Shown: in pieces, positions 45,270 through 56,367 of the stretch
How the letters are laid out: each line of letters starts with the position of its first letter
How positions within the stretch are numbered: position 1 is the stretch's first letter
Assembly (NCBI GenBank): GCA_003999685.1
Contig: CP021229.1
Coordinates: 1,116,001-1,180,000, forward strand
Direction of reading: 5' to 3'
From: Taiwanofungus camphoratus
Taxonomy: Eukaryota > Basidiomycota > Agaricomycetes > Polyporales > Taiwanofungaceae
Length of the DNA: 64,000 nucleotides
Position numbers and translations under genes: made by a program
The notes under the pieces: generated by a model
Told to the model about the DNA's origin: nothing
Databases searched by the model: none
The model's input: only the letters and a program-made list of their open reading frames with translations

Positions 45270-46860
45270 ATGGCGGCGACTATGAATGCTTTGTACTACC
45301 ATGCAGTATGTGGATATGCATTTCCCAGCCAGATGAGTGTTGATCCGCGTGGAGTAGCCCAGAAACTTTGAGGTGCGGCAGGTAACCATCCCGCAAGTGA
45401 GAGATGATGAGGTGTTATTCAAAGGTACGTCGGGTTGCGGCGCATATCGTAAACCGAGGCTCTACTGAAGGGACGAAATGACCATGATCAATTGTAGTCG
45501 TATGCTGCGGTACCTTAGTCTACTTCTGTGCAATGCATCAGCAGCTGAGACACATCGCGAATAGGTGTCTGTGGTACAGATGGACACGTGCATGAAGGAG
45601 AATTCATCACAAAATTCCCGGTGAGAATTATTTCCTTGAGCTGTTATCTAGAAGACCTGACCCTTTGTTCACCCATAAGCTGATCCCTGGTCATGAAGTT
45701 GTCGGTGTCATAGCAGAGGTTGGGAAAAGTGTAACAGGTTTTGCCAAAGGCGACAGGTGCGTCGCTGACCCTGGTATGACAGTAAGCTTCTCTCAAGCTC
45801 CTCTATGTAATGTACGTGAACACGCATCTGATCGATTTCTAGTGCGAGTCATGCTTTTACTGTCGTCGTGGGCAGTCTTTACTTTGCGAGAACTTCATCG
45901 GGAAAGGTGTTAGTACGGAAGGTGGCTTTAGCGAATACGTTGTCTTGTTAGTATTTCCTCTGTCAAGTATCATGATCCTAATGGAGTTGGACAGTGAGGC
46001 GAGGAAGGTGTACAAGATTCACAACCTCACGGATGAAGAAGCGACACTTATCGAGCCGGCGGCCTGCGCCATTCATGGAATGGACAAGCTCGATACCGCA
46101 GTCGGGGTAGAAGCTCTAGTTATCGGGGCTGGACCTACCGGTCTCATTTTAGCACAGCTACTCAAGTTGAATGGCGCTAGCAAGGTGGTGATCGCAGCTA
46201 ACAAGGGTATCAAGACGGATATAGCAAGGCAGCTGGATGCTGGTGATGAATATGTCGAGCTCGATAGGGCAAATCCTGAACCACAGTGGGAGAAACTCAA
46301 GAAAGAGAATCCATATGGCTTTGATATCGTTGTAAGCGAATAATTCTACGTAGGACATAAGAAGCCTTGCAGTTGTTCTTCCAGGATAGGATAAGCACTG
46401 ATAACTATGTCTCAATACCAGGTTGAGGCCACGGGCTCAGAAAAGATCGCTAATGATGCAATAAATTATGTACGCAGAGGAGGAACACTTATGATCTATG
46501 GGGTTTATGACAATGCCGCGCTCGTTCATTGGCCACCATCAAAGATTTTCGGCGACGAAATCAATGTAGGGTGATTTCGCTTGGGTGATAACTATCCGTC
46601 CATTCATTGAGACGTCATGCGCCAGATCATCGGTTCATTTGCCCAAGCCTATTGTTTCCCTCGCGCTGTCGCATATCTTGACAGTGGCAAAGTGAAGGTG
46701 AAAGGCATGGTGCGTGCTCTAACTACCCATTAGGACCCTAGAAATCTGACGTGGTTTTGGAATTAAGGTGACGGACGTGTATACGATTGCTGATTATCAG
46801 AAGGCCTTGGACAAGATGAATAGCCGAGGAGCACTCAAGATAGTGATAAAGCCGCAATGA
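45270..46860 (+). CDS. Zinc-type alcohol/polyol dehydrogenase (MDR family), copy 2
   Basis: Paralogue of the gene at 1027, same length (344 residues). Exons: 45270-45305, 45358-45424, 45498-45509, 45565-45620, 45680-45781, 45843-45946, 45995-46331, 46422-46565, 46626-46709, 46768-46860; total 1035 bases. Catalytic zinc motifs [14 protein letters not shown] and PGHE, structural zinc lobe [15 protein letters not shown], nucleotide-binding [19 protein letters not shown]. Exons 3+4 (12+56) equal copy 1 exon 3 (68), and exons 7+8 (337+144) equal copy 1 exon 6 (481), so copy 2 has two additional introns at otherwise conserved positions. Divergent from CTP synthase (316 bases between starts). Substrate unknown. 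Confidence 0.9.
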
Positions 46861-47869
46861 CCGCAATGAGACGTTTCAGATGAATGGTCTGATCATCTGT
46901 GAAGTAAACTAGCCGCGTGTGGTCACAAAGTCGTACAATAACGAAGTTCTTCCAATGATCCAATCTCCTAATTCTTAAGTGAATCTTTGTCTAGCTCTAT
47001 AGATCATATCCTGGAATAGAACGATGCTGTGATGATCGTTACTCAGAACCAGGGTCAGGTCGACTCGACATGGTCTTCGAGCGTTCAATGACGCCTGCCC
47101 GTGCATGTGGTCATTACCTTCGCCTATTGTTGTTGCACATAGCATCAAAATCGATGTTCATTTCACTGCGGAGCGATGTTTGACAACAGTCCCTTGTCTA
47201 TCGGCCCTCTGACATGTACATCCACCGAGGAGTAATTACTAAGGGCATCACAGGTTCTTATCGTGACTCTAATTCGGACAGGGATTTGCGGTATGTTACA
47301 TAGTACGTAACGATTGTTGCTTATCAGTAACAACCATCGCTGAAAGAGTGCCAGAATTCTTATAGCATAAGTTCAGAAGTAGGAGCCAAACGTGAAGGAA
47401 TATCAGACGCTCGGCGTGAAATTCTTAGGCCGGAGCATCTGTGACCATAGGCTCCATTCCTCGTTCTACACGGCAATGTGAGAGATACCCCCATTCAAGG
47501 TTGCACTACTTGACCTTCAAGCGCAATGCTCGTCATACACCACTCCTTAATGTCTCATTGGGCAATAACAATTTCGCCTTCTTCCGTCTCTGTGATTATT
47601 CCAACGTCTTTGTAACCTTTTGGACCGGGAAGAAGCCAAATTTGAGTGTCAGCGCTTCGATAGGTCAACTTCTAGAGACGACGTCCTGGGCGGTATTTAT
47701 ATGCCCCCAGGAATGGGCAGATAATGGTTCTCATTGACACCTATTCATCAAGTGGAAGACGATGATATGTTGCTCAATCTCACTGATCTTCAGTAATGTG
47801 CTGATAGATATTATTAACAGTCTCGTGTTGTGGTATATGGATCTATTTCTGGTCATCAGGTGTGGGCCT
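46861..47869. other. Intergenic between ADH copy 2 and the decayed copy
   Basis: A 98-codon plus frame at 47441-47737 has no recognisable features. No other signals. Confidence 0.45.
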
Positions 47870-48990
47870 TGTTCGAGATGAACAGGAGTCTGAGGTTTGG
47901 ACGGACATCTGCATAAAGGAAACAGTTCCTTCACATAGCAGTGAGTGCCTAGACTGGTCTACAACGTGCTTTAGCTGGCCTTTCTCTTCTCATGACAGGT
48001 AATCCCTGGCTATGAAGTTGTTAGCATCGTGTCCGACATAGGCAAGAATATTACAGGTTTCCCCAAGGGGGATCGCCGTGTTGCCGATCTCGTTTTAACG
48101 GCCAGTCTCAAAGACGGGTGTCACAGATTGTGTGGCTGACCTTGTTATGGTGCGGCTCTTGCTTTTTTTGTTGCCAAGAGAAGCATGTACTCTGCAAGAA
48201 TGGAGAATCGACGAGCGCGCATGCGGGCAGGCAGGGAGGCTTGAACGGATACGTTACGTTGTGGTATTCTGTCCACTATATTCTATGAATATAATTGATA
48301 TAAGCACAGTGCGGCTAAAGATGCATATAAGATGCATAGTATCACGGACGAAGAAGTGACTCTCATTCAACCTGCCTCATCTGCAATTCAAGGTATTAAC
48401 AGACTTGGTTCAGCGGCTGGCATGGAGGCCTGAGTCATTGGCACGAGCCCCAGCGGTCTGATTCTAGCGCAACATGGAGCCGTCACTATGGTAGTTGCAT
48501 CTAACAAAAGGCTTAAGATGGACATTGCGAAGCAGTTAGAAGCTGATAACAAGTATATTTATTGGACTTGATAGGGCAAAACCTGAACCGCAGCAGGAGA
48601 GTGTCAGGAAAGATTTTCCGTATGGCTTTGATGTCGTTGTGAATGTCGTTTGGTTCAGGATAAAACCCATCTATCTATACTAGCTGAAAGTCGGTGATGA
48701 CCCTCCTCCAATGCTAGGTCAAAGCTACAGGTGCGAGAGCCATTGTTAATGACACCATCAAATATGTGAGGAGAGGAGGGACACTTTATAGTCTTTATGA
48801 TGGTGCAATTGCTGTTCAGTGGTCCCTGTCTAAGTTATCCCCTGGCGAGATCAAGGTGGGTGCCTGTTTCTACAGTTGTATACTTGAATGTCTTCACCAA
48901 GCTCCTGAGATAGGATTTTGTGCAAAATTTGCAGGGCAGTCATACGCTAGTCGTACAAGCTGACCATAGGTTGACTGGTGTGTGACTGTC
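47870..48990 (+). pseudogene. Decayed third copy of the zinc-type dehydrogenase
   Basis: Collinear fragments of the neighbouring dehydrogenase: VWTDICIKET (for the CGTD...H block), VIPGYEVVSIVSDIGKNITG (PGHE is now PGYE, losing the zinc-ligand His), GDRRVADL, then LIQPASSAIQGINRL, LAQHGAVTMVVASNKRLKMD with a deletion inside the nucleotide-binding loop, KATGARAIVNDTIKYVRRGG, and LSKLSPGEIK. The structural Cys lobe is degraded, frames change between blocks and stops occur (for example TGA after the EAxVIG block near 48430). The 3' exons cannot be found. A tandem relic of copy 2, older than the copy 1/copy 2 split would need for intact genes. Confidence 0.8.
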
Positions 48991-49648
48991 CTGTGACTGA
49001 CTGCTTCATATTCAGCCACCGAAAGGCAAGAAATTCAACTAGTTGACGGTCAAGTTATGCAATTTTGGTACCAGAAAGGCGACTAAGGCCGACTTTCGTT
49101 CTTTACAGAGCATCATGAAGAACGAAAGAAGTATCTTGGCTGCCTTGGGATACCACACAATCTGTATTTGCCTTGGATAGTTACATATTTGAATTCTAAT
49201 GGGGATGCACCTGTTGATCATTGGCTTGGAAACAATTACGTTTGCTCAGAACAGACTAAGCCAATGTCAGCAGGAAGAGAACACACAAAAGCGACCAACG
49301 CCAGATATGCACCATATCTACACACGCTAGTTAAATGTCAAAATCTGTCCAGAACCTGAAACTCTCAAGCACCGAGTGTACAGAATCCAAACAGTGACAG
49401 ATTGTTTTACATGGGAGCACAACACCAGTAATACTTGCTGCAAATACAAAAATGTGGAGCAACCGAATGCCATTCCCATCCACCAGTTTTAACTCGGCAG
49501 AGAGCATGTGATCAACAAGCTACTGGACAGCCGGGACCATACAGCCTATCCTGCACCGTCGGTGTATATCCTTCCCCGAAGTAACTTCTCGGAGGGATGT
49601 CTGGATCCAGACATGTGCTGAGGGACAACGAACGCTAAGCGACCACTG
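48991..49648. other. Intergenic with an unassigned coding-like stretch
   Basis: On the plus strand 49095-49240 reads FTEHHEERKKYLGCLG then NLYLPWIVTYLNSNGDAPVD, protein-like but without a start, splice context or recognised family. It may be another gene relic. Confidence 0.3.
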
Positions 49649-50897
49649 TCACAAAGCTCGTGCCTTCACTGGCTCCGACGAACGTGCATCTGCATTGGTC
49701 GGCGAGATCGACATCTTCGACAGCTCGCCTGATTTTGTGACAGAGAGCTCGCCGCTCTTGGTCTGGTCCGAGTCAAGCTCGTCTATGTCCGAGTTCATGG
49801 TGTTGAGCACGATGGGGGGCTGCGTGCCGAACCGCAGCGACGTGAGCTGCGTCTGCCCTGCAGTGTTCCGGCGCTTGGTCGATGAGTCTGTGAATCCGGG
49901 CGCGGACTCAAGGTCTTCGCCATGGCGGATGACTCGGACTAGCCAAGTCACGAGCACCGCAAGGTTGCAGATGATGAGGGATGTGGAAGCCTGTAGGGAT
50001 GAGTCAGTGTATGGTACGGCGATTGTGCGGCTGGCGCACCTCGATGTGGGCGGTAATGCCCTCGCCATCCCGGTCCGGGCTAAGCTCGAACCCGGCGTGC
50101 ACGATGCTGACAATGGTGGTAATCAGGCTTGCCGAGAATATAGTGATGAGCAGCTTTCGCCGTGAGGAGGAGATACTGATATCCCAGAGTAGGCGAATAG
50201 GGAGCGCTACCAAAATGATGTCGGCGGTGATGTCCGCTATAAGAACAGAGTGAGTTACCGCAGATATGCAAGGAATAATAGAGGAAACTGAGACGAGCTA
50301 CTTACTGGCTAGTTCCACTGCACCCACCGCTTTTCCCAGTACGCATTGTACTCCAGGTTTAGTTTTCCATGCGGTGTTATGTTCGCAGACATATGTCTTC
50401 TGTACAAGCATCACGATCCACATAGCAATAAAAAGTGCAGCGCAAGCGCTTGCGTAGCGTCGTAACGTCATTAAATTCGGAATGATCCTCATAATTGAGA
50501 AGAGAATGCTCATGCGAGCTGACCTATCCACGCAGCCCCTGTAATTCAGCTTTGGCCAGTATCCAGATGATCCGTGCTCACCACAACACGCAAGTAAATG
50601 ATACACTTGTGAGATAATAACCTATCACTCGAGTATGTTGCGGAGCATGTATATCAGACCGTATCCACGCTCCTCCCGTCATGAAAAAGACTGAGAAGAG
50701 GGAGAACGCGGCCCAAGCATCATCGGATCCCAGATGTCTTCTGGTCCATCGGTAGAATAATCGAAGGAGTGTGAGGATCACCGCGATCCCTGGAAAAACC
50801 GTTGCAACAACTACGGTGAACTGTTAGTCAATTCTGAAGAGAGGGGGGAACGTGGGGAACGCTGCACTCGCTCCTGATGGTCCTAATGAATGACATG
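49649..50897 (-). CDS. Rhodopsin-like seven-span membrane protein of basidiomycete type
   Basis: Integral membrane protein, function unknown. Minus-strand exons read VVVATVFPGIAVILTLLRLF followed by YRWTRRHLGSDDAWAAFSLF (the DDAWA block is typical of fungal rhodopsin/Pth11-like proteins), ARMSILFSIMRIIPNLMTLR, ALFIAMWIVMLVQKTYVCE, then DITADIILVALPIRLLWDIS, LLITIFSASLITTIVSIVHA and SLIICNLAVLVTWLVRVI, giving about seven hydrophobic segments. The C-terminal tail is Ser/Thr-rich with a short internal repeat (TKSGELSVTKSGELS). Stop at 49649. The start is uncertain; an ATG at about 50897 (MSFIRTIRSECS) with a 41-base intron ending at a CTAACAG branch/acceptor gives a plausible first exon. Confidence 0.75.
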
Positions 50898-51315
50898 GCC
50901 GCAGGATGCGCCGCTGGTAGGCAGAGGCTGTGACCTCCGGGCGCAAGAACGCGTTCGCGTGCAGACTCTCGCTAGTAAATCTGGATGTTGAAGGCAAGAA
51001 CTGAATTGACTCGTCAGTTATAGCTATCCCAGTGGGAGCCGGGGCTTCATAGCGTAAATCACGGCTCGACGAGGACAGTCCCGCTCTTCCGCGCATGGAC
51101 ACTTTCCTAAAACGGTCTTCCTGGAAATAATCTCGATAGCCGATGCGCCATCAGTACCTTAATCACATTACATAATGATATCTGTATTTTCCTCTATAAT
51201 AGCTCAGACATTTTACCTGCAATTCCAATCCTCCATTGGTAACCCATTGGCCTGACCCTTCTCCGGATCTACACGAGTCATCGTGAGGGGAGCAGGCTGA
51301 ATGAAGGTAGCGTTG
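50898..51315. other. Upstream region of the membrane protein gene
   Basis: A 92-codon minus frame at 50824-51102 overlaps the inferred start region and could be an alternative first exon, but shows no family features. Confidence 0.4.
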
Positions 51316-51592
51316 CGACAAGTCGAGTTCGAGTCGAGTCATAAACTCGACAAAACTCGAAAATCCGAGTTTCTTCGAGTTGCGAGTAGGGTGAAACCGG
51401 GCCGTGCCAGGCAGCTAATGGAATCCAAGCACCGTGTAAAGTCTAGTAAGAGCAAACCGGCCAATCACTGCGTGAGATCATGCTTATGTTATCAGAAACA
51501 ACTCGTCGAGTCGTTCGAGTTATTCGGATGTCCGAGTTTTTGAACTCGGCACACGAGTCGAGTCGAGTTCCGAGTTCAACTCGACTCGACCG
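51316..51592. repeat. CGAGT-rich foldback, MITE-like
   Basis: Both ends are built of CGAGT/ACTCG units in opposite orientation: GTCGAGTTCGAGTCGAGTC at the left and GAGTTCAACTCGACTCGAC at the right, with further CGAGTT units inside both flanks. The middle (about 51390-51480) is not repetitive. The ends would pair as imperfect terminal inverted repeats of about 70-90 bases. No coding capacity; possible non-autonomous DNA element. Confidence 0.6.
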
Positions 51593-52450
51593 CAATACTA
51601 AATGAAGAAGCTAGCACGAAGCAGAAACCATGCGCCTTACCGAAGCGATCCGATACGTGTGAGTGCGTCCACTCTGAATCAAAAGCTACGATGGGATAGG
51701 CTGCTAATGATTTGACAGACTGATACGATACTTCCCGGAGCCGATTAGGGTCTGAATAGGGGCCTTGTCAACACTCAGTCTTTAGGCCCACAATATTTAT
51801 CCATCCAGCGTCGGATGCATTTCACTCCAGCCTAGTCTTTGGGTCTCTGGTTGTTGTGGTCCAGTACTCATGCCCCCCCCCCCCCACACTGTCTAGACCA
51901 GCATTTCATAAGTCTATGCCGTCGCTCCCATGGACTCGGCTTTAGCTATTTCGGAAGCGTCGTGGAGGGTGCACCTCCTGTGAGCATTATGAGCATGCAC
52001 TGAAAACCCTCCGCAATCCTTCGATACCTGCTCAATAACTAAGGCACAAGGACGCGGAAAGGGGCACGGCCTCTTGAGTAATAATAGTTATAAGTAGGAG
52101 GATGACCAGCAGGAATGTCTTCGTCTCAACCTGGTATCAGTCTTAATCCATACCAGAGCAAATATTTGAAACGGTGGAACGGCGCCATCCCTCAATGATA
52201 ACCCGAACCCCATATTCCGCACTAACAACTTCCAAACATCCGCGAATATTAATTCGAATCAAGTTTTAGCATGTCGTAAAGGGCACCCGAGATGCATATA
52301 GCATATGCTTACGATGGTTGTGTGAAGATACCAACACATCCAAGAAAGATGGCTCATGCCAGCGACACGATGATGCTGCACGTGAAGAGATCGCGATGCT
52401 GCAGATGGTGCAGAAGCATAACAACATGCAGCTTGATCGGACATGCCTGG
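51593..52450. other. Intergenic, no gene recognised
   Basis: Contains a run of about 13 C near 51871-51883. No sizeable or recognisable frame. Confidence 0.5.
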
Positions 52451-54249
52451 CTAATCTTCCACAACGTTGTCATCCATATCGACATCAGTCTGTTGTTCCT
52501 CCACCTGCTCAACGCTGATGTGTCCCGCGGATCTCCACACGAGACCAGCGGTCATTTTCCATAGCCGGATCCGACCATCATTGCCTGCGGACGACAGGAT
52601 CGTCCTGAGAGATTATCACAGGATCAGCACGAGATCACGCATCAGAAGCGCATCTTATCAGCACGCACCCGGTGATGTTCCACTCGACCCTCCCGACGCT
52701 CGATCTGAAAAGAAAAGGGGGAGTCGTCAGCACAGGATGACGCAGCAGACGCGTGACTGCTGACTTGTGGTCATCGAAGTCGCCGACAATGCTTGCCGAC
52801 CACTTGCCCTCGGTGCCGTCCGCATCGCCATCCCCCTCCATCTCGTCGCCCAGCGCGGGTGGTTTTACGCGCCATATTCGGACGTGTCCGTCTCGGCCGC
52901 CCGTCGCGATGAGATGATATGAACGGCCGCAGGAGGGCGCCCATGCGACGGATGTAATCGCGAAGGGCGCGGGGGCATCGCTCTCCGTTGGTGTAGATGG
53001 AACTTTCGCAGCAACTTCTCCGGAGGACGGTAAAGGCGTGGGATCCAATGTGAGAAGCGTCATTGGTCGGTGCGATGGCGACAGCTGAATTATCTGCACG
53101 CATCCATGGTGAGTAAGTGGGAATCAACAATACGTCTGTGGGATTCGAGGAAACAGAAGTACTTTGACGACACCGTTAATTCCACAACCTGCGGCAATGA
53201 CCTCTCCCCAATATCTATCCTTACACCAGGATATACACCACCCGCCATCGGCCTGGGACGGCGGCAGCTTCAGCGAATTTCCATGAGACAACTGTATGAC
53301 TGCAAGAACCCACTTCTCGGTAGCCCAGTCCTGGTCTGCTAGGCATCTGATTTTGTTGTTGCTGTTGCGCCACTGCATGCATGGCTAGTGAGACTGATGC
53401 ACCATCTAGTATAGCTGACGGCTGCGTCGGGGTAGCGAGAGTGATAGTAGGAGCGACCGTGCGAGTAGTTGAAGAGGAAGAAGGGAGGGCCAGGACGTCA
53501 GCTTCCTCGGCAAGTTGCCAGGTAGTGAGCGAGGGCTGCTCGAGGCACTCGTAGACGCGGATATGGTTGTCGGACGAGATTGTCGCCTGTGTACATACAC
53601 CCAACGCACGCCGCGTTCCAAAATGAAGCGTCAGGGTGTGGGTGTGGTTGAATGGAGATTGGGAGGGTGCTGCTCAGCAAACGTACCAGTTTCAGTCCAA
53701 AGTGCTGAGGCGCAAACTCCACCGCGCGCACAGTTCCCTTCGCATCCACAAGCGTGGCGCGTTCCACCCACTTTGAAGAGCTCGACGGACCTGCGCCTCC
53801 GTTGATTTGTGGACCATCGGTGTCTGCTGCGGGCATCTGCTCCCACACCTTCACTGTGCGGTCGAAGGACGCGGACGCGAGGACGGTGCCGAATTCAGGG
53901 TGCGCCCAGCTAACCTTCGATATGGCAGCGTCATGCGCCTAGACATAGTAGCACGGTCAATCAGCCTGTTTACCGTAGTCGATTCCTGGAAGGATAGGAT
54001 ATACACACCTTCCAGTCGTCCTCTACGCTCCAATTTCCGCTACTCTCATCTAATTGCCACACTTTGATCCTAGCAACAAGAATGAGGATACAAAGTATTT
54101 ATAGATCCTCATATATATGTCCGCCAACATAAGGAGAGTCCGAACCTTTGGTCAAGGCTGCAGGTCGCTAGGCGGAGGCCGTAGAAGTCGTAGGTCGCGT
54201 CGGTGACCAGGTCATTGTGGGCATTAGTGATGAGTCCAGTTTGCAGCAT
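52451..54249 (-). CDS. SEH1: WD40 nucleoporin SEH1
   Basis: Component of the Y-shaped (Nup84/Nup107) nuclear pore complex and, in fungi, of the SEA/GATOR2 complex at the vacuole. From ATG at 54249: MLQTGLITNAHNDLVTDATY and DFYGLRLATCSLDQ, then IKVWQLDESSGNW, WKAHDAAISKVSWAHPEFG and LASASFDRTVKVWEQ, which form the characteristic first two blades of Seh1. Later blades: ATISSDNHIRVYECLEQPSL, CKDRYWGEVIAAGCG, PFAITSVAWAPSCGRSYHLI with ATGGRDGHVRIWRV, and the last blade LSSAGNDGRIRLWKM. The stop at 52451 follows an acidic tail (VDMDDNVVED). Several short introns; the join before CKDRYWGEV is uncertain. A Ser/Thr/Gln-rich loop (SSSSTTRT...QQQQQNQ) is inserted mid-protein. Confidence 0.9.
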
Positions 54250-55652
54250 TATTAGCTTTAGTTGTAGCGTATGTGAATTGAGAGATCGTTATGTTTGATT
54301 CAGGCTGGCACAGAGTTATTGGGCAGCAGACTTTAGTTTCAGGACTCTGGTGAGTGAGCTTCCGCTTCTAGTTGAAGTCGAGACGAGACGCGTCTGCTCC
54401 TTCGCTGCAACCGCCACCACAGTACCAGGTCTCCCCGAGCCACTACGCTCTGGGGCGTCGTCTACTTTTGCCTGTCGTGGGCCATCGTACCATTCGATCA
54501 GAAAAGGGCACGCTGCTGATCTCTTTTTTTTTGAACGCGGGTGCTGCGTGCTCTTCAGCCTGTTGATGGTGCATGGATACTCAGTTCATACAATTTTGCA
54601 GCCAATCAGACATTTTCGTCACATGCGAAAGCAGCTCCTGGTCTTTACCTTCAATGTGATGACCGAAACTAAGGCCGACGTTCAAATGTTTGCATCATTT
54701 TGAGCAACACAATCTGATCACATTTTCGTGGTTGTGCTTGTCAAGCAGTCGATGCCAGAACAAGTGGAAGCCACCTGCAGGCGCCTGCTGTCTGACAACA
54801 TGTGCCTTGGATGTGAGTTTTCGACATGCTTTTCAGGTGATTGTAAGCCATGTACAATGGGTTCTATTTGGATATGACTATGCTTCAGGAGAACCCTCCT
54901 TCTGCTACACGTTGATGAGGATCGTTATATAGCCTTGCCATCTCCCAATCAAATAGCATATCTGCCCGAGACATTGTTGAACCGTGGTTGAACGCTTCGC
55001 TGGCAGATGGATCAAATGTTTAGCTCTACTTCCTTTCCCCACCGCCACCCGTTTGCTGGCGAGGTGACTGCCTTTGACGAGAGGCAATTTACGACATTTC
55101 GCGTTGGATGGGAACGACTTAATAGCTAAGATGGTATCCGAGGTAGGAGGTTCTTTTGATCTATTCTCCATTAACGAGAAAAGAGTAAACCGGCTCTTAT
55201 TTCTGTGATACTCGAAGATCGCGTCTGCGAGGTACCACTGTAACTGACAATCATTGCTATTCTTCGCTGTTTAGCAAGTTGAGTCATTCAGAAAAGCAAA
55301 TAACTACTGGTACAAGGATACAAATAATGTGATAACGATACATAGCTGTCGCGTAAGAGTTGTGATGTCCGGCATCCGAAACAGTGAATTGAGAATGACC
55401 CGGATGCTTGTTTAGAAGTGAGTGTGGGGAGCCTCAATGACTCGCGAACATGGGGTAATTTCGGTATGAGAATGTTCGAGTGAGCGGATGGGGTGAGCTA
55501 ATCCAGATGGAGGTCGGGTGGGACTCGAGGCGAGTGGGGGCGGTACGCGAAAGTGGGTGATAGCAGTGAAACAACTCCAGACGACGAAGAGAGATAGAGA
55601 TGGCATGCAGGCGCAAAGGAGGATGGACGAGTCTTTTTCGTGTACACCGCGT
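54250..55652. other. Intergenic, no gene recognised
   Basis: Plus frame 54350-54703 and minus frame 54905-55171 have no recognisable features. Contains the SEH1 promoter and the 3' flank of the PPxY copy 2 gene. Confidence 0.45.
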
Positions 55653-56367
55653 TCATGACCGCCTCACGAAGACCACAGTCAAAACGACCACAAGCACGGC
55701 AACTGCGAACACGGAGAGCGCGAGCAGGCATCGCTTCGCCCACTTGACCTCCGCGCGCCGCATCGTCTCGATCAGCTCCTGCCTCTCCGCCTCCGTCTTG
55801 GAGAGCTCCCAGTCCTCCGGCGCGCGGAGCGGCGAGATGAGGATGAGGGCGCCGGCTAGCCAAAACAGCGGGAAGACTATATGGTAGCGATGAGCGACGG
55901 AGCTTTCTTTCAACAACGTAGAGAAGGGACTTACGGAACCCAAGTTTGAAAAGATACATCGCGAGCGTGGGGTATTCTGCCACGCGTGAGTACGCAGGCG
56001 GCTCGGACGCGTATGTGTAGGGCGGGGGAACGTCGTTGTGGTGCACCAGGGCGTGTGCGGCGTCGTGTCGGCTATCTTGCGAGCCAGCGACGGGACGCAG
56101 CCGACGGGAGGGGCGAACAACGCCAAAGAAGTCGTCGACTGGGTCGGTGCCCTCCTCTTCGTCGACTTCAGTTTGAGAAGGCAGTGTGCGAGGCGCATGC
56201 GTGTACGCGGCGGGCGGCGCGGAGAGCGCGATGTCGAGGAAGTGCTCGCGTGCTCCGACGACAGTTTGAGCTTCTAGGTCCCGCTCTGCGGAGGCTACTT
56301 TGCCCCAGCGGCCGAAGACGGTGCGGAGTGCGGAGGACGAGGACGCTGCGTTTGACTGAGAAGACAT
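55653..56367 (-). CDS. Small PPxY-motif membrane protein, copy 2
   Basis: 218 residues from two exons (56367-55935, 55876-55653; 657 bases), with the single intron at the same place as copy 1 at 31219. Shared features: SALRTVFGRWGK, AERDLEAQT, DPVDDFFGVVRPS, PPPYTYASEPPAYSRVAEYP (two PPxY-type motifs), membrane segment FPLFWLAGALILISPLRAPE, charged helix TEAERQELIETMRR and a C-terminal hydrophobic segment VFAVAVLVVVLTVVF before RRS. Identity to copy 1 is about 75 percent overall and higher in the membrane half. Its coding strand is more GC-rich than copy 1. Function unknown. Confidence 0.86.

Noticed and set aside
51871-51883. Run of C residues as a functional motif
   Set aside because: A single homopolymer run is common and prone to sequencing error.
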